A stretch of DNA of 64,000 bases, from positions 5,518,001 to 5,582,000 of the forward strand of contig OY969916.1 of assembly GCA_963704535.1 (NCBI GenBank), written 5' to 3'. Position 1 is the stretch's first letter. The number at the start of each line of letters is the position of its first letter. The notes under the pieces are model-generated. The model made no database searches, had not been told where the DNA came from, and saw only the letters and a list, made by a program, of their open reading frames with translations. The translations under genes and the position numbers were made by a program. Source of the DNA: G963704535 sp963704535 (GTDB taxonomy: Bacteria > Chloroflexota > Chloroflexia > Chloroflexales > Roseiflexaceae). Positions 28,701 to 38,553 of this stretch are shown piece after piece.

Positions 28701-31574
28701 CAGCCCAAGGGCGTGATGGTGCGCCACCGACCGGCGATCAATCTGATCGAGTGGGTCAACCGGACGTTCGAGGTGGGCGCGACCGACCGGCTGTTGTTTG
28801 TAACCTCGCTGTGCTTCGACCTGTCGGTGTACGACATCTTCGGCATGCTGGCGGCTGGCGGCTCGATCCGGGTGGTCGCCGATGCCGATCTGCGCGACCC
28901 CGAGAGCCTGCTGCGGATGGTTCGCGATGAGCCGATCACCTTCTGGGACTCGGCCCCGGCCGCGCTCCAGCAACTGGTGCCCTTCTTCCCACCCGCGCCG
29001 GCCGCGACCAGCAGGCTGCGGCTGGTGTTCCTTAGCGGTGACTGGATCCCGGTCACGCTGCCCGACCAGGTGCGCGCCACCTTCCCCGGCGCGCGGGTGA
29101 TCAGCCTGGGCGGCGCGACCGAGGCGACGGTCTGGTCGAACTATTACCCGATCGGCGTCGTGGAGTCGCACTGGGTCAGCATCCCCTACGGGAAGCCGAT
29201 CCAGAACGCGCGCTACTACATCCTGGATGCCGCGCTCAACCCCTGCCCGATCGGCGTCGAGGGCGCGCTGTACATCGGTGGCGAGTGCCTCTGCGAGGGC
29301 TACGCCGGCCAGCCGGCGCTCACCGCCGAGCGGTTCATTCCCAACCCATTCGGTCAAGAGAGAGTAGAGATTGGAGATTGGAGATTGGGCGGCGAGGCGC
29401 CAGTCTCCAATCTCCAATCTCCAATCTCCAATCGTCTCTACAGGACCGGCGACCAGGCTCGCTACCTGCCCGACGGCACAATGATCTTTCTGGGCCGCCG
29501 CGATCACCAGGTCAAGGTGCGCGGCTTCCGGATCGAGCTTGGCGAGATCGAGAGCGTGCTGGGCGGGCACCCGGACGTGCGGGATGTGGCAGTGCTGGCC
29601 CGCGAGGACACGCCGGGTGATAAGCGGCTGGTGGCCTATGTCGTCCCGACCCAAGAACAAAGAACAAAGCTTGTCCTGAGCGAAGTCGAAGGGAACAAAG
29701 AACAAACGAGTGAGCAGGAGGATTCTCAATTCTCAATTCTCAATTCTCAATTCTCAGGGGAGCTGCGCGAGTTCCTCAAAGACCGGCTGCCGGAGTATAT
29801 GGTGCCGTCGGCGTTTGTGGTGCTGGAGGCGCTGCCGGTGACGGCTAACGGCAAGCTCGATCGCAAGGCGCTGCCGGCGCCGCAGCAGGAGCAGTCCCTG
29901 GAGCATGCCGCGCCGCGCACGCCGGTTGAACAGGTGCTGGCGGCGATCTGGGGCGAGGTGCTGCGGGTCGATCAGGTCGGCATCTACGATAATTTCTTCG
30001 CGCTGGGCGGCGATTCGATCCTGAGCATCCAGATCATCGCGCACGCCCGGCAGCGTGGCCTGCACCTGACGACACGCGATATGTTCCGCAACCAGACGAT
30101 CGCCGAATTAGCGGCGGGGGTCGGGAGTGGGCCGGCGATGGTAGCCGAGCAGGAGCTGCTGACAGGCCCGGCGCCGCTCACGCCGATCCAGCGCTGGTTC
30201 TTCGAGCATGATTTTGCCGCGCCGGAGCATTGGAACCAGGCCGTGCTGCTGGAGACGCGGCGACCGCTCGATCACGGGCTGCTTGAGCGATCATTCCAAG
30301 AGCTGATCGTCCATCACGACGCGCTGCGGCTGTGCTTCGCCCGCGAGCAGGGCACCTGGCGCCAGGCTTACGCGGTCCCCGACGGCAGCGCCTGCTGCGC
30401 GCTGATCGATCTGTCGCGGGTGCCGCCGGAGCAGCAGGCGCAGGCGATCACCGTCGAGGGCGGGCGCATCCAGGCCAGCCTCGACCTGGCACGCGGGCAC
30501 TTGATCAGGGCGGCGCTGTTCGACCTGGGGCCGCAGGCGCGCGGTCGGCTGCTGATCGTCATTCATCACCTGGCGGTAGATGGCGTCTCCTGGCAGATTG
30601 TGCTGGAGGATCTCCAGGCGATCTACGAGCAGCTTGAGCGCGGCGAGATCGGCCAGTTGCCGGCAAAGACGACCTCGTTCAGGACCTGGGGCGAGCGCCT
30701 GGCCGCATACTCGCAATCGGCAGCGGTGCGCGAGCAGCTTGCGTACTGGCGCGATCTGCCGTGGGCCGAGTATGAGCCGCTGCCGCTCGATTTCCCGGAC
30801 GGCGCCAACACCGAAGAGTTGGCCGAACATGTGACGGTGCAGCTCGATCCGGCGACGACCGAGCTGCTGCTGAATGATGTCACGACGATGCAGCATGCCC
30901 AGGTTGAGGAGGTGCTGCTGGCGGCGCTGGCCCGTGCGTTCGCGCAGTGGTCCGGCGCGGAGACGCTGCTGCTCGACCTGGAGGGGCATGGGCGCGAGGC
31001 GCTGTTCGATGACGTGGATCTTTCGCGCACGGTCGGGTGGCACACGTCGATTGCTCCGGCGCTGCTGCAAGCCCCGCTTGAGGAGCCGCCGGGCGCAACC
31101 TTGCACCGGGTGAAAGAGCAGCTTCGGCGAGTGCCGGAGCAGGGCATCGGCTACGGGGTGCTGCGCTACCTGGACCCAGCCGCGATGAGTGCCCTGGCGA
31201 CACTGCCGCGCCCCGAGGTGGTCTTCAACTATTGGGGGCACTTCGCGCTAGCGAACTCGGAAGCGGGGCTGTTCTCCGGCGCGCGCGAATCACCCGGCGC
31301 CCTGCGTGCTGCGCTGAATCCGCGCACCCACGTGCTGGAGATCAGCGGGGTAGTTCGTGGCCCACAGCTTCATTTTACCTGGACCTACAGCCGGAATCTG
31401 TATCGCCGGACGACGATTGAGTGGCTGGCTGAAACGTTCCTGGAGACGCTGCGGGACTTCGTGGCCAGCGTCGAGGCGGGCGAGATCGGCTATGCGCCAT
31501 CGGACTTCCCGCTCACGCAGCTCAACCAACAACAGCTCGACAAACTGGTGAAAGTCATTGAGAGGAAATCATAG
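19754..31574 (+). CDS. NRPS3: C-A-PCP-C-A-PCP-C-A-PCP-E, two beta-alanine-like modules then an epimerised Cys-like module; one-base frameshift
   Basis: 3939 residues if one extra A near 21915 is removed (GTCGAACTCG; the sister module at 25335 has GTCGACTCG). The two frames are 19754 to about 21915 and about 21963-31574. An N-terminal helix (LSERRARLSPSKQALLEKW) resembles docking linkers. Module 1: HHIISDG at 178; pocket V-D-W-V-S-S-L-A-D; carrier Ser 1113. Module 2: pocket V-D-W-V-T-S-L-A-D; carrier Ser 2269. Both are close to the beta-Ala code VDWVISLADK, and their DNA is very similar, as from a recent module duplication. Module 3: pocket D-L-Y-D-F-S-L-V-W, nearest Cys (DLYNLSLIWK); carrier LGGDSI with Ser 3421. 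The last domain is an epimerase with HHLAVDG at 3604 and EGHGRE. Confidence 0.9.
21565..21668. repeat. In-frame insertion, A-domain site 1 (NRPS3 module 1)
   Basis: CAAAGAA and GAACCGAGAACCAA heptads, then GGGCGTAT-TGC-ATACGCCC. It encodes TTERKGVLHTPPPHPGQ. Confidence 0.87.
22433..22506. repeat. In-frame insertion, A-domain site 2 (NRPS3 module 1), GTTGTC family
   Basis: Inverted repeat of GTTGTCN/GTGGTCN heptads around GTTGCAAC, between RFVPCP and LYKTGDL. It is unrelated in sequence to the GATTGGA family at this position in other modules. Confidence 0.88.
22743..22824. repeat. In-frame insertion, A-domain site 3 (NRPS3 module 1)
   Basis: CAAAGAA plus AATTCTC heptads before ELRAFLKEHLPDYMVP; the last heptad is AATTTTC. 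Confidence 0.9.
24963..25097. repeat. In-frame insertion, A-domain site 1 (NRPS3 module 2)
   Basis: CAAAGAA heptads, CACCCAGAGGGTACCCGAC, the GGGCGTAT-TGC-ATACGCCC palindrome and CCAGCGAACGACG. Confidence 0.87.
25866..25993. repeat. In-frame insertion, A-domain site 2 (NRPS3 module 2), third repeat type
   Basis: Two CTTCGAC(TTCGC/ACGGC)TCAGGGCAGG units followed by GTGGTCG/GTGGTCA heptads, directly before RLYRTGDL. This is a third distinct composition at this protein site. Confidence 0.88.
26211..26292. repeat. In-frame insertion, A-domain site 3 (NRPS3 module 2)
   Basis: CAAAGAA plus AATTCTC heptads before ELHAFLKQGLPDYMVP. Confidence 0.9.
29356..29430. repeat. In-frame insertion, A-domain site 2 (NRPS3 module 3)
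   Basis: GATTGGA heptads and the inverted ATCTCCA heptads around a GC-rich centre, before RLYRTGDQ. This A domain has no insertion at site 1. Confidence 0.88.
29652..29756. repeat. In-frame insertion, A-domain site 3 (NRPS3 module 3)
   Basis: CAAAGAA heptads, a CTTGTCCTGAGCGAAGTCG unit and AATTCTC heptads before ELREFLKDRLPEYMVP. Confidence 0.9.
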
Positions 31575-31576
31575 CG

Positions 31577-34500
31577 ATGAGCGCCAAGCAACAGATCGAA
31601 GATATCTATCCCCTTTCCGCCATGCAGTCGGGTATCCTCTTCCATTGCCTGGCCGAGCCTGAATCGGGGATGTACATCGAGCAATTCTCCTGGGAGATCC
31701 AGGGTGCGATCGATACGGCTGCGTTTACCCAGGCCTGGCAGCGGATCATCGATCGCCACCCGGTGCTGCGGACCTCGTTTGTCTGGGAGGAGATCGACGA
31801 GCCGCTCCAGGTGGTTCACCGTCGCGCGGCGCTGCCATTGACCGAGGACGATTGGAGCGGTCTGCCGCCCGACGAGCAGCAGGCCCGGCTCGATGCGTTC
31901 CTGCTGGACGACCGCCGGCGCGGCTTCGAGCTGGGCGCGCCGCCGCTGCTGCGGATGCGGCTGATCACCCTGGCGCCGGATTGCCACCAGCTTACCCTGA
32001 GCTGCCACCCACCTGGTGATCGACGGCTGGTCGCTGGCGATTGTGCTAAAGGAGTTCCTGGCGCTCTACGAGGCGCTGCGGGCCGGGCGGCAGCTCACAC
32101 TCCCGCGCCGGCGTCCCTACCGCGACCACATCGCGTGGCTCCAGCGGCAGGACATGGCCGCCGCCGAGGCGTACTGGCGGCAAACTCTGGCGGGCTTCAC
32201 CGCGCCCACGCCGCTGATCGCCGGGCACGCGACCGGCGAGGCGGCCTTCGAGGAGCAGACCTGTACGATCGGGGCGAGCACGGTGGGGGCACTCCAGGCC
32301 CTGGTGCAGCAGCAGCAGTTGACGATGAACACGCTGGTGCAGGGCGTCTGGGCGCTGCTGTTGAGCCGCTATAGCGGCGAGCAGGATGTCGTCTTCGGCG
32401 CGACGGTGGCGGGCCGCTCGCCGGAGTTGGCCGGGGTCGAGGATATGGTGGGCCTGTTCATCAACACCTTGCCGGTGCGGGTGCGGGTTGATCCGGGGCA
32501 GCCGCTGCTGGCCTGGCTCCAGCAGATCTTGGAGCACCAGGCCGAGGCGCGCCAGTACGAGTATGCGCCGCTGGTCCAGATCCAGGGCTGGAGCGCTGTG
32601 CCGCGCGGGACCGCGTTGTTCGAGAGCGTGGTGGTGTATGAGAACTACCCGGTGGACAACTCGCTGGTCGCCCAGAGCGGCAGCCTGTTGTTCCGCCACG
32701 CGCGGGCGATCGAGCGGGGGAATGACCCACTGATCGCGACGTTCAGCCTGGGTAGCACGCTGCGTATCCGCCTGATCTACAACTGCGGTCGGATCGATAC
32801 GGCGACCGCCGAGCGCTTGCTGGGGCACCTGCGCACGCTGCTGGAGCAGATCGCGGGCAATCCGCAGCGATCGACCGGCGAGCTGTCGATCCTCGGCGCC
32901 GAGGAGCGGCGGCAGATCGTGGAGACCTGGAACGCCAGCGAGCGGGCCTTCCCGACCGACACGGCCTTCGCGCAGCTCTTCGAGGCCCAGGTTGAGCGCG
33001 CGCCGAATGCCACTGCCGTGTGCGCCGGCGCGGAGCGCCTGAGTTACGCCGCGCTCAACCGGCGGGCGAATCGCCTGGCGCGGGTGCTGCGCGAGCATGG
33101 CGTCGGCCCGAATGTGGTTGTGGCGCTGCTGGCCGAGCGTGGCGCGGACTTATTGACGGCCATTCTGGCGGTCTTCAAGGCCGGCGGGGCCTACCTGCCG
33201 CTCGACCCCAACCACCCGGCCCAGCGCTACACCCAGATCCTCGATCAGAGCCGCTGCGCGCTGGTGCTGGCGGCGTCGGCGCTGCACGATAACCTGGCCC
33301 CAGCCCTCGCGGAGCTGCCCGAGGACGCGCGGCCGGCCGTGCTGGCGATCGAGCCGCTGCTAGACCAGGCCCAGCCTAGCGCTGACGACGATCGCAACCC
33401 GGAGCCGCGCGCGACCCCACGCGATCTGGCTTACGTGATCTTCACCTCCGGCTCGACCGGCCGGCCCAAGGGCGCGATGGTCGAGCAGCGCGGCATGATC
33501 AATCACCTGTACGCGAAGATCACCGACCTGGCCCTTTCCGAGGCCGACTGCGTGGCCGAGACGGCGTCACAGTGCTTCGATATCTCGGTCTGGCAGTTCC
33601 TTTCGGCGCTGCTGGTGGGCGGGCAGGTGCGTATTTACCCCGACGAGGTGGCCTTTGACCCCTGGCAACTGCTGGCGCACACAGAGCAGGATCGGGTGAC
33701 GATCCTGGAGACGGTGCCCTCGCTGCTGCGGGCTATGCTGGAGCACGTGGTCGAGACGCGCGAGCGCCCGGAGCTGGCGGCACTGCGCTGGCTGCTGGTC
33801 ACCGGCGAGGCGCTGCCGCCCGACCTGTGCCGCCAGTGGCTGCGATCATACCCGGCGATCCCGCTCTTGAATGCGTACGGCCCGACCGAGTGCTCCGACG
33901 ACGTGACCCACTATCCGCTGGCGCAGGCCCCAGGCGCCGAGGAGCTGCATGTGCCGATCGGTCGCCCGGTGGCCAATATGCGGCTGTATGTGCTGGACGC
34001 GCGCATGGAGCCGGTGCCGCCCGGCGTCGCCGGGGAGCTGTATGTGGGCGGGATCGGCGTCGGGCGCGGGTATCTGTACGAGCCGGCGCGCACGGCTGCG
34101 GCGTTCGTTCCTTGTCCGTGGTCCGTTGTCAGTGGTCAGTTGCAAGGGACAACGGACAACGGACAACTGACAACTGACAACAGACTCTACAAGACCGGCG
34201 ACCTGGTGCGCCAGCGGCCCGACGGCGCGCTAATCTTCCTGGGTCGCATCGACGACCAGGTCAAGCTGCGCGGCTTCCGGATCGAGCTGGGCGAGATCGA
34301 GACGGTTCTCAGGCAGCACCCGGCCGTGCAGGAGGCCGCCGTCGTCGACCGCGAAAGTGGCCCTGGCGATGTCGCGCTGGTGGCGTATGTGGTGCCCAAC
34401 GCCGATTACCAGCCGCCCGTCGACCAAGCTGATCAGGCCGGTGAGCACGCCTGGCAGGCCGAGCAGGTCGCGCGCTGGCAGACGATCTACGACGACGCCT

Positions 34501-36896
34501 ACAGCCAGGACGCGCCCTCCCAGGACCCGACCTTCAACACCAGCAGTTGGAATAGCAGCTATACCACCCAGCCCTTGATCGAAGCCGAGATGCGCGAGTA
34601 TGTGAATCGCACCGTCGAGCGGGTGCTGGCGCTGCGGCCACAGCGGGTGCTGGAGATCGGCTGCGGCATGGGCCTCCTGCTATTCCGCATCGCGCCGCAC
34701 ACCGTCGAGTACTGCGGCACCGACATCTCGCCCGTGGCACTGGGCCATGTCGAGCAGCATCTGCCGTCGCTGGCAGGGCCGCTGCCGCCGGTGCGGCTGC
34801 TGCGGCAGGAGGCCGACGACTTCGCGGGGATCGCCAGCGGCACCTTCGATGCCGTGGTGCTCAATTCGGTGGTCCAGCTCTTCCCAAGCATCGACTACGT
34901 GGTACGGGTGCTGGAAGGCGCGGTGCGGGCGGTGCGGCCCGGCGGCGCGGTTTTTATCGGCGATGTACGCAGCCTGCCGCTCCTGGAGACGTTCCACACC
35001 TCGGTGCAGGTCTACCGGGCCGACTCCGAGTTGCCCAAGGGCGAACTGCGGCGGCGCGTGCGGCGTGGCGTGGCGCGCGAAAAGGACCTGATCATCGACC
35101 CGGCTTTCTTCTTCGCGCTCAAGCAGCATATCCCGGCGATCAGTCACGTCCAGATTCAGCTCAAGCGCGGTCGCTACCATAATGAGTTCACTCGCTTCCG
35201 CTACGATGTCACCCTGCACGTGGGGGCCGCCGAGCACAACGGTGTGGAGCATACCTGGCTGGATTGGCATGAGCACGGGCTGACGGTCGGTGAGGTGCGG
35301 CGCATGCTGGAAGAGGACGCGCCGGAGGCTTTGCACATCCGCCGGGTGCCGAACGCCCGGCTGCGGGCCGATCTGCTGGCTCAGGCTTGGCTCGCCGGCG
35401 GCCAGGAGTCTGAGCTTGTTGGTGAGCTGCAAGCTATGCTTGGCGAGCAGGCTGCGGGGGACGCGATCGACCCCGAGGAGCTGTGGGCGCTGTGCGATCG
35501 GTTGTCTTACTCCGCCGCGCTCACCTACTCCAACTCCGGCGCCGATGGCTTGTACGATGTGGTATTCTGGCGGCGTGGCGAGGCCGCCACTGCAACGCCG
35601 CCGATCCTGCCGGAGCAGCCGGTGCAGCGCAAGCCGTGGCGCCAGTATGCCAATAACCCGCTGCAATCGCTGTTTGCCGAGGAGGTGGTGCCGCAACTCC
35701 GTGATTTCCTCAAGATGAAGCTGCCCGAGTATATGATGCCGGCCGCGTTCGTGCCGCTGGCCGCGCTGCCGCTGACGCCCAACGGCAAGCTGGATCGGCG
35801 CGCGCTGCCGGCACCGGACGAGATCCGCTCCGACCGCGCGGAGACCTTTGTGGCGCCCCGCGATGAGCTGGAGCAGCAGTTGGTCGAGATCTGGGAGAAT
35901 CTGCTGAATGTCCGGCCGATCGGCGTCGCCGACAACTTCTTCGACATCGGCGGGCACTCGATCGTGGCGGTGCGACTGATGTCGCAGATCTACCAGCGCT
36001 ATGGCGAGCGCCTGCCGCTGGCGACGCTCCTGCACGAGGCGACCGTCGAGCACCTGGCGGGGCTGCTGCGGCGGCAGATGGAGCCGGAGCCCTGGTCGGC
36101 GCTGGTGCCAATCAAGCCCGCCGGGGTCAAACGACCGTTTTTCTGCGTCCACGCCGGTGGAGGCAATGTGTTAAGCTACCACGAAATGGGGCGGCGCTTC
36201 GACGCCGATCGACCGCTGTACGGCTTGCAGGCGGTCGGCTTCGACGGGAAGCAGGCGCCGCTCACCACTGTCGAGGCCATGGCCGAACTCTACGTTCGCG
36301 AAATACGGAAATGCCAGCCGGAAGGCCCGTACGCGATCGGCGGCTGGTGCCAGGGCGGCCGGATCGCCGCCGAGATGGCGTTGCAGCTCCAGGCGCAGGG
36401 CCAGCGCGTCGCGTTCCTGGCCCTGTTCGACACCGCCGCCAAGAACGACACCCCGGTGCTGTTGGTGGAAAACGACGTCGACACCCTGCTACTGTGGCGG
36501 CCGGCGCTGACGGAGCTGGCCGCGACCGTCCAGCACCTCGACCCGGAGCAGCGTTTCGTCTACCTGGTCGAGCAGGCTCACCAGCAGGGGATCGTGTCGG
36601 ACCAGCTCGATCTGGAGCAGATCCGCGCGCTGCTGCGGCTGCTGTGGGCCATGCGGGAATCCGAGCGGATCTACCAGACCCGGCCCTACCCCGGCCGGAT
36701 CGCGCTCTTCCGCGCCACCGAGCGACCGGCCGGCCAGCCGCTGGACCTGGATTGGGACGAATTTGCCCAGGAAGGTGTCGAGCTGATCTTCATCCCCGGA
36801 AATCATCTCACCATCATCACCGACGATGGGAATGTCGGCATTCTGGCCGAGCGGCTCTGCGCCGATCTCGACGCGGCGGATCAGGCCGGCGCTTGA
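31577..36896 (+). CDS. NRPS4: C-A(nMT)-PCP-TE, terminal N-methylating module with Cys-type thioesterase; one-base frameshift
   Basis: 1772 residues when one extra C at 32008-32010 is removed; the break falls exactly in the condensation motif (GCCACCCACCTG, where GCCACCACCTG restores HHLVIDG). The frames are 31577 to about 32010 and about 32016-36896. GAGAGGA precedes the ATG. The opening YPLSAMQSGILFH fits a condensation domain that accepts a D-configured donor, matching the epimerase ending NRPS3. The adenylation pocket reads D-I-W-E-L-T-A-D-D, acidic, specificity not recognised. An N-methyltransferase is embedded between the late adenylation motifs (VLEIGCGMG near residue 1024). Carrier GGHSI with Ser 1461. 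The thioesterase has GWCQGG with Cys 1591 in place of Ser. Confidence 0.9.
34111..34181. repeat. In-frame insertion, A-domain site 2 (NRPS4), GTTGTC family
   Basis: GTGGTCC/GTTGTCA heptads inverted around GTTGCAA, before RLYKTGDL. This is the only insertion in this A domain. Confidence 0.88.
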
Positions 36897-36898
36897 TT

Positions 36899-37016
36899 TT
36901 GAAAAGGGGAAGTTTGAGGGGGCCGCCCCTCAAGAATCCCCTTCCACCACGGAGCTTTGAAAAGGGGGAGTTTGAGGGGGCCGCCCCTCAAGAATCCCCT
37001 TCCACCACGGATCGTA
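36899..37016. repeat. Two tandem family A hairpins between NRPS4 and the exporter
   Basis: Two nearly identical copies of about 60 bp (TTTGAAAAGGGGGAGTTTGA, GGGGGCCGCCCCTCAAGAAT, CCCCTTCCACCACGGA). They could act as transcription attenuators or as mRNA stabilisers. Confidence 0.85.
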
Positions 37017-37058
37017 GAAATGACCTTGGTCTTAGCGGCAAACAGAAGGAGAAATCTC

Positions 37059-38468
37059 ATGTCTCAAAGCGTCGCCACGCAGCCGGCCACAGCACCCCAG
37101 GGCATGCGGGCCTTCACGACCATTTGGCTTGGCCAGGTTGTATCGCTGATCGGTTCGAGTCTGACCACCTTCGCCCTTGGCGTGTGGGCCTATCAGCGAA
37201 CCGGGTCGGTCACGCTGTTCGCGTTCATTACGTTCATGGGCATGCTGCCCGGTATCCTGGTCTCGCCATTCGCCGGCGCGCTGGTCGATCGCTGGGATCG
37301 CCGGCGGGTGATGATCGCGTGCGACACCGGCGCGGCGGTGACTTCGCTGCTGATCGCCGGGCTGCTGTGGGGCGATCAACTTGCGATCTGGCACATCTAT
37401 GTGATTGTGGCCATCAACTCAGTGCTCAAGTCTTTCCAGATCCCGGCCTATACCGCCGCAACGACCCTGATGATCCCCAAAGATCAGCTTGCGCGGGCCA
37501 GCGGCATGATGCAGTTCGGCGGCGCCGCCGCGCAGATCGCGGCCCCATTCCTGGCCGGTATCTTGTTCGGATTGATCGGTCTTGCGGGCATCATTGCGGT
37601 AGACTTCACCACCTTCCTGGTCGCCGTCACCGCGCTCCTGCTCGTCCGGGTGCCCAGCCCGCCGCCCACCGGCGTCGCCCGCAGGCACCTGATGCGCGAG
37701 GCTGCCGACGGCCTGAGCTTTATCACCACCCGGCGCGGCCTGCTGGGGATGCTGATCTTCTTCGCGATCGTCAACTTCGGGCTGGGCATGGCCCAGGTCC
37801 TGTTCACGCCGCTGGTCCTGAAGTTCGGCACCCCGGTCGATCTGGGCCTGATCGCCGCGCTGGGCGGCGTCGGCCTCCTGGTCGGCTCGCTGGTGATCAG
37901 CGCGAAGGGCCTACCGAAGCCGCGCATCCACGGCGTGCTGGGCTTTGGGATCCTGTTTGGGATCAGCTTCATCCTGGCTGGGCTGCAAGCGTCGGTGCTG
38001 CTGATCTCGATCGCGTCGTTTGTCTGCATGTTCTGCGTGCCGTACATCAATGGCGCGAACCAGGTGATCTGGCAGGTCAAGGTCCCGCCGGAGATGCAGG
38101 GCCGCGCGTTTGCGACCCGCCTGATGCTGGCGTGGTCCACGGCGCCGATCGCGTATGTGCTGGCCGGCCCGCTGGCCGATGGGATCTTCGAGCCGCTGCT
38201 CATGCCGGGCGGGGCGCTGGCCGGCAGCGTCGGGGCGATCATCGGCACCGGGCCGGGGCGCGGCGTGGGGACGCTGTTCCTGCTGATCGGCATCCTGCCG
38301 CTGGTGGCCTCGATCGGCGGGTACCTGTACAAACCGCTGCGACACATCGAAGAGCAACTGCCCGACGCGATCGCCGCCACGCCACCGGCGCCAGCGCCCG
38401 CGCCCAAGGCCGAGCCAGCCGAGCCTGAGCCGGAGGGCGACTCGGCGCTTGCCCCCAGCCAGGGATGA
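37059..38468 (+). CDS. MFS transporter, probable exporter of the cluster product
   Basis: 469 residues from the ATG at 37059 (GAAGGA 8 bases upstream; the frame is open further left only through repeat sequence). It is strongly hydrophobic with about 12 predicted membrane segments. The loop DRWDRRRVM between segments 2 and 3 is typical of the major facilitator superfamily, and the overall pattern resembles EntS/NRE-type efflux proteins. The C-terminal 45 residues are Pro/Ala/Glu-rich and cytoplasmic. Its position directly after the terminal NRPS gene in the same direction suggests export of the peptide or self-resistance; the substrate is inferred only. Confidence 0.88.
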   Translation: MSQSVATQPATAPQGMRAFTTIWLGQVVSLIGSSLTTFALGVWAYQRTGSVTLFAFITFMGMLPGILVSPFAGALVDRWDRRRVMIACDTGAAVTSLLIAGLLWGDQLAIWHIYVIVAINSVLKSFQIPAYTAATTLMIPKDQLARASGMMQFGGAAAQIAAPFLAGILFGLIGLAGIIAVDFTTFLVAVTALLLVRVPSPPPTGVARRHLMREAADGLSFITTRRGLLGMLIFFAIVNFGLGMAQVLFTPLVLKFGTPVDLGLIAALGGVGLLVGSLVISAKGLPKPRIHGVLGFGILFGISFILAGLQASVLLISIASFVCMFCVPYINGANQVIWQVKVPPEMQGRAFATRLMLAWSTAPIAYVLAGPLADGIFEPLLMPGGALAGSVGAIIGTGPGRGVGTLFLLIGILPLVASIGGYLYKPLRHIEEQLPDAIAATPPAPAPAPKAEPAEPEPEGDSALAPSQG

Positions 38469-38553
38469 AAGAATCTGAACGGGAGGGGCAAGGGGGTGGT
38501 AAAACTGCTGGTTTGTGTACGCCACGCTGTACTCATTGAAGGAAACCTCGCAC

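Noticed and set aside
27225..29729. Very long minus-strand open frame (834 codons) opposite NRPS3, and similar ones at 11011-12474, 7062-8372, 12499-13530, 18405-19607 and 34680-36152
   Set aside because: They mirror the codon structure of the NRPS/PKS genes in GC-rich DNA, are rich in Arg/Gln/Leu, and contain no recognisable domain.
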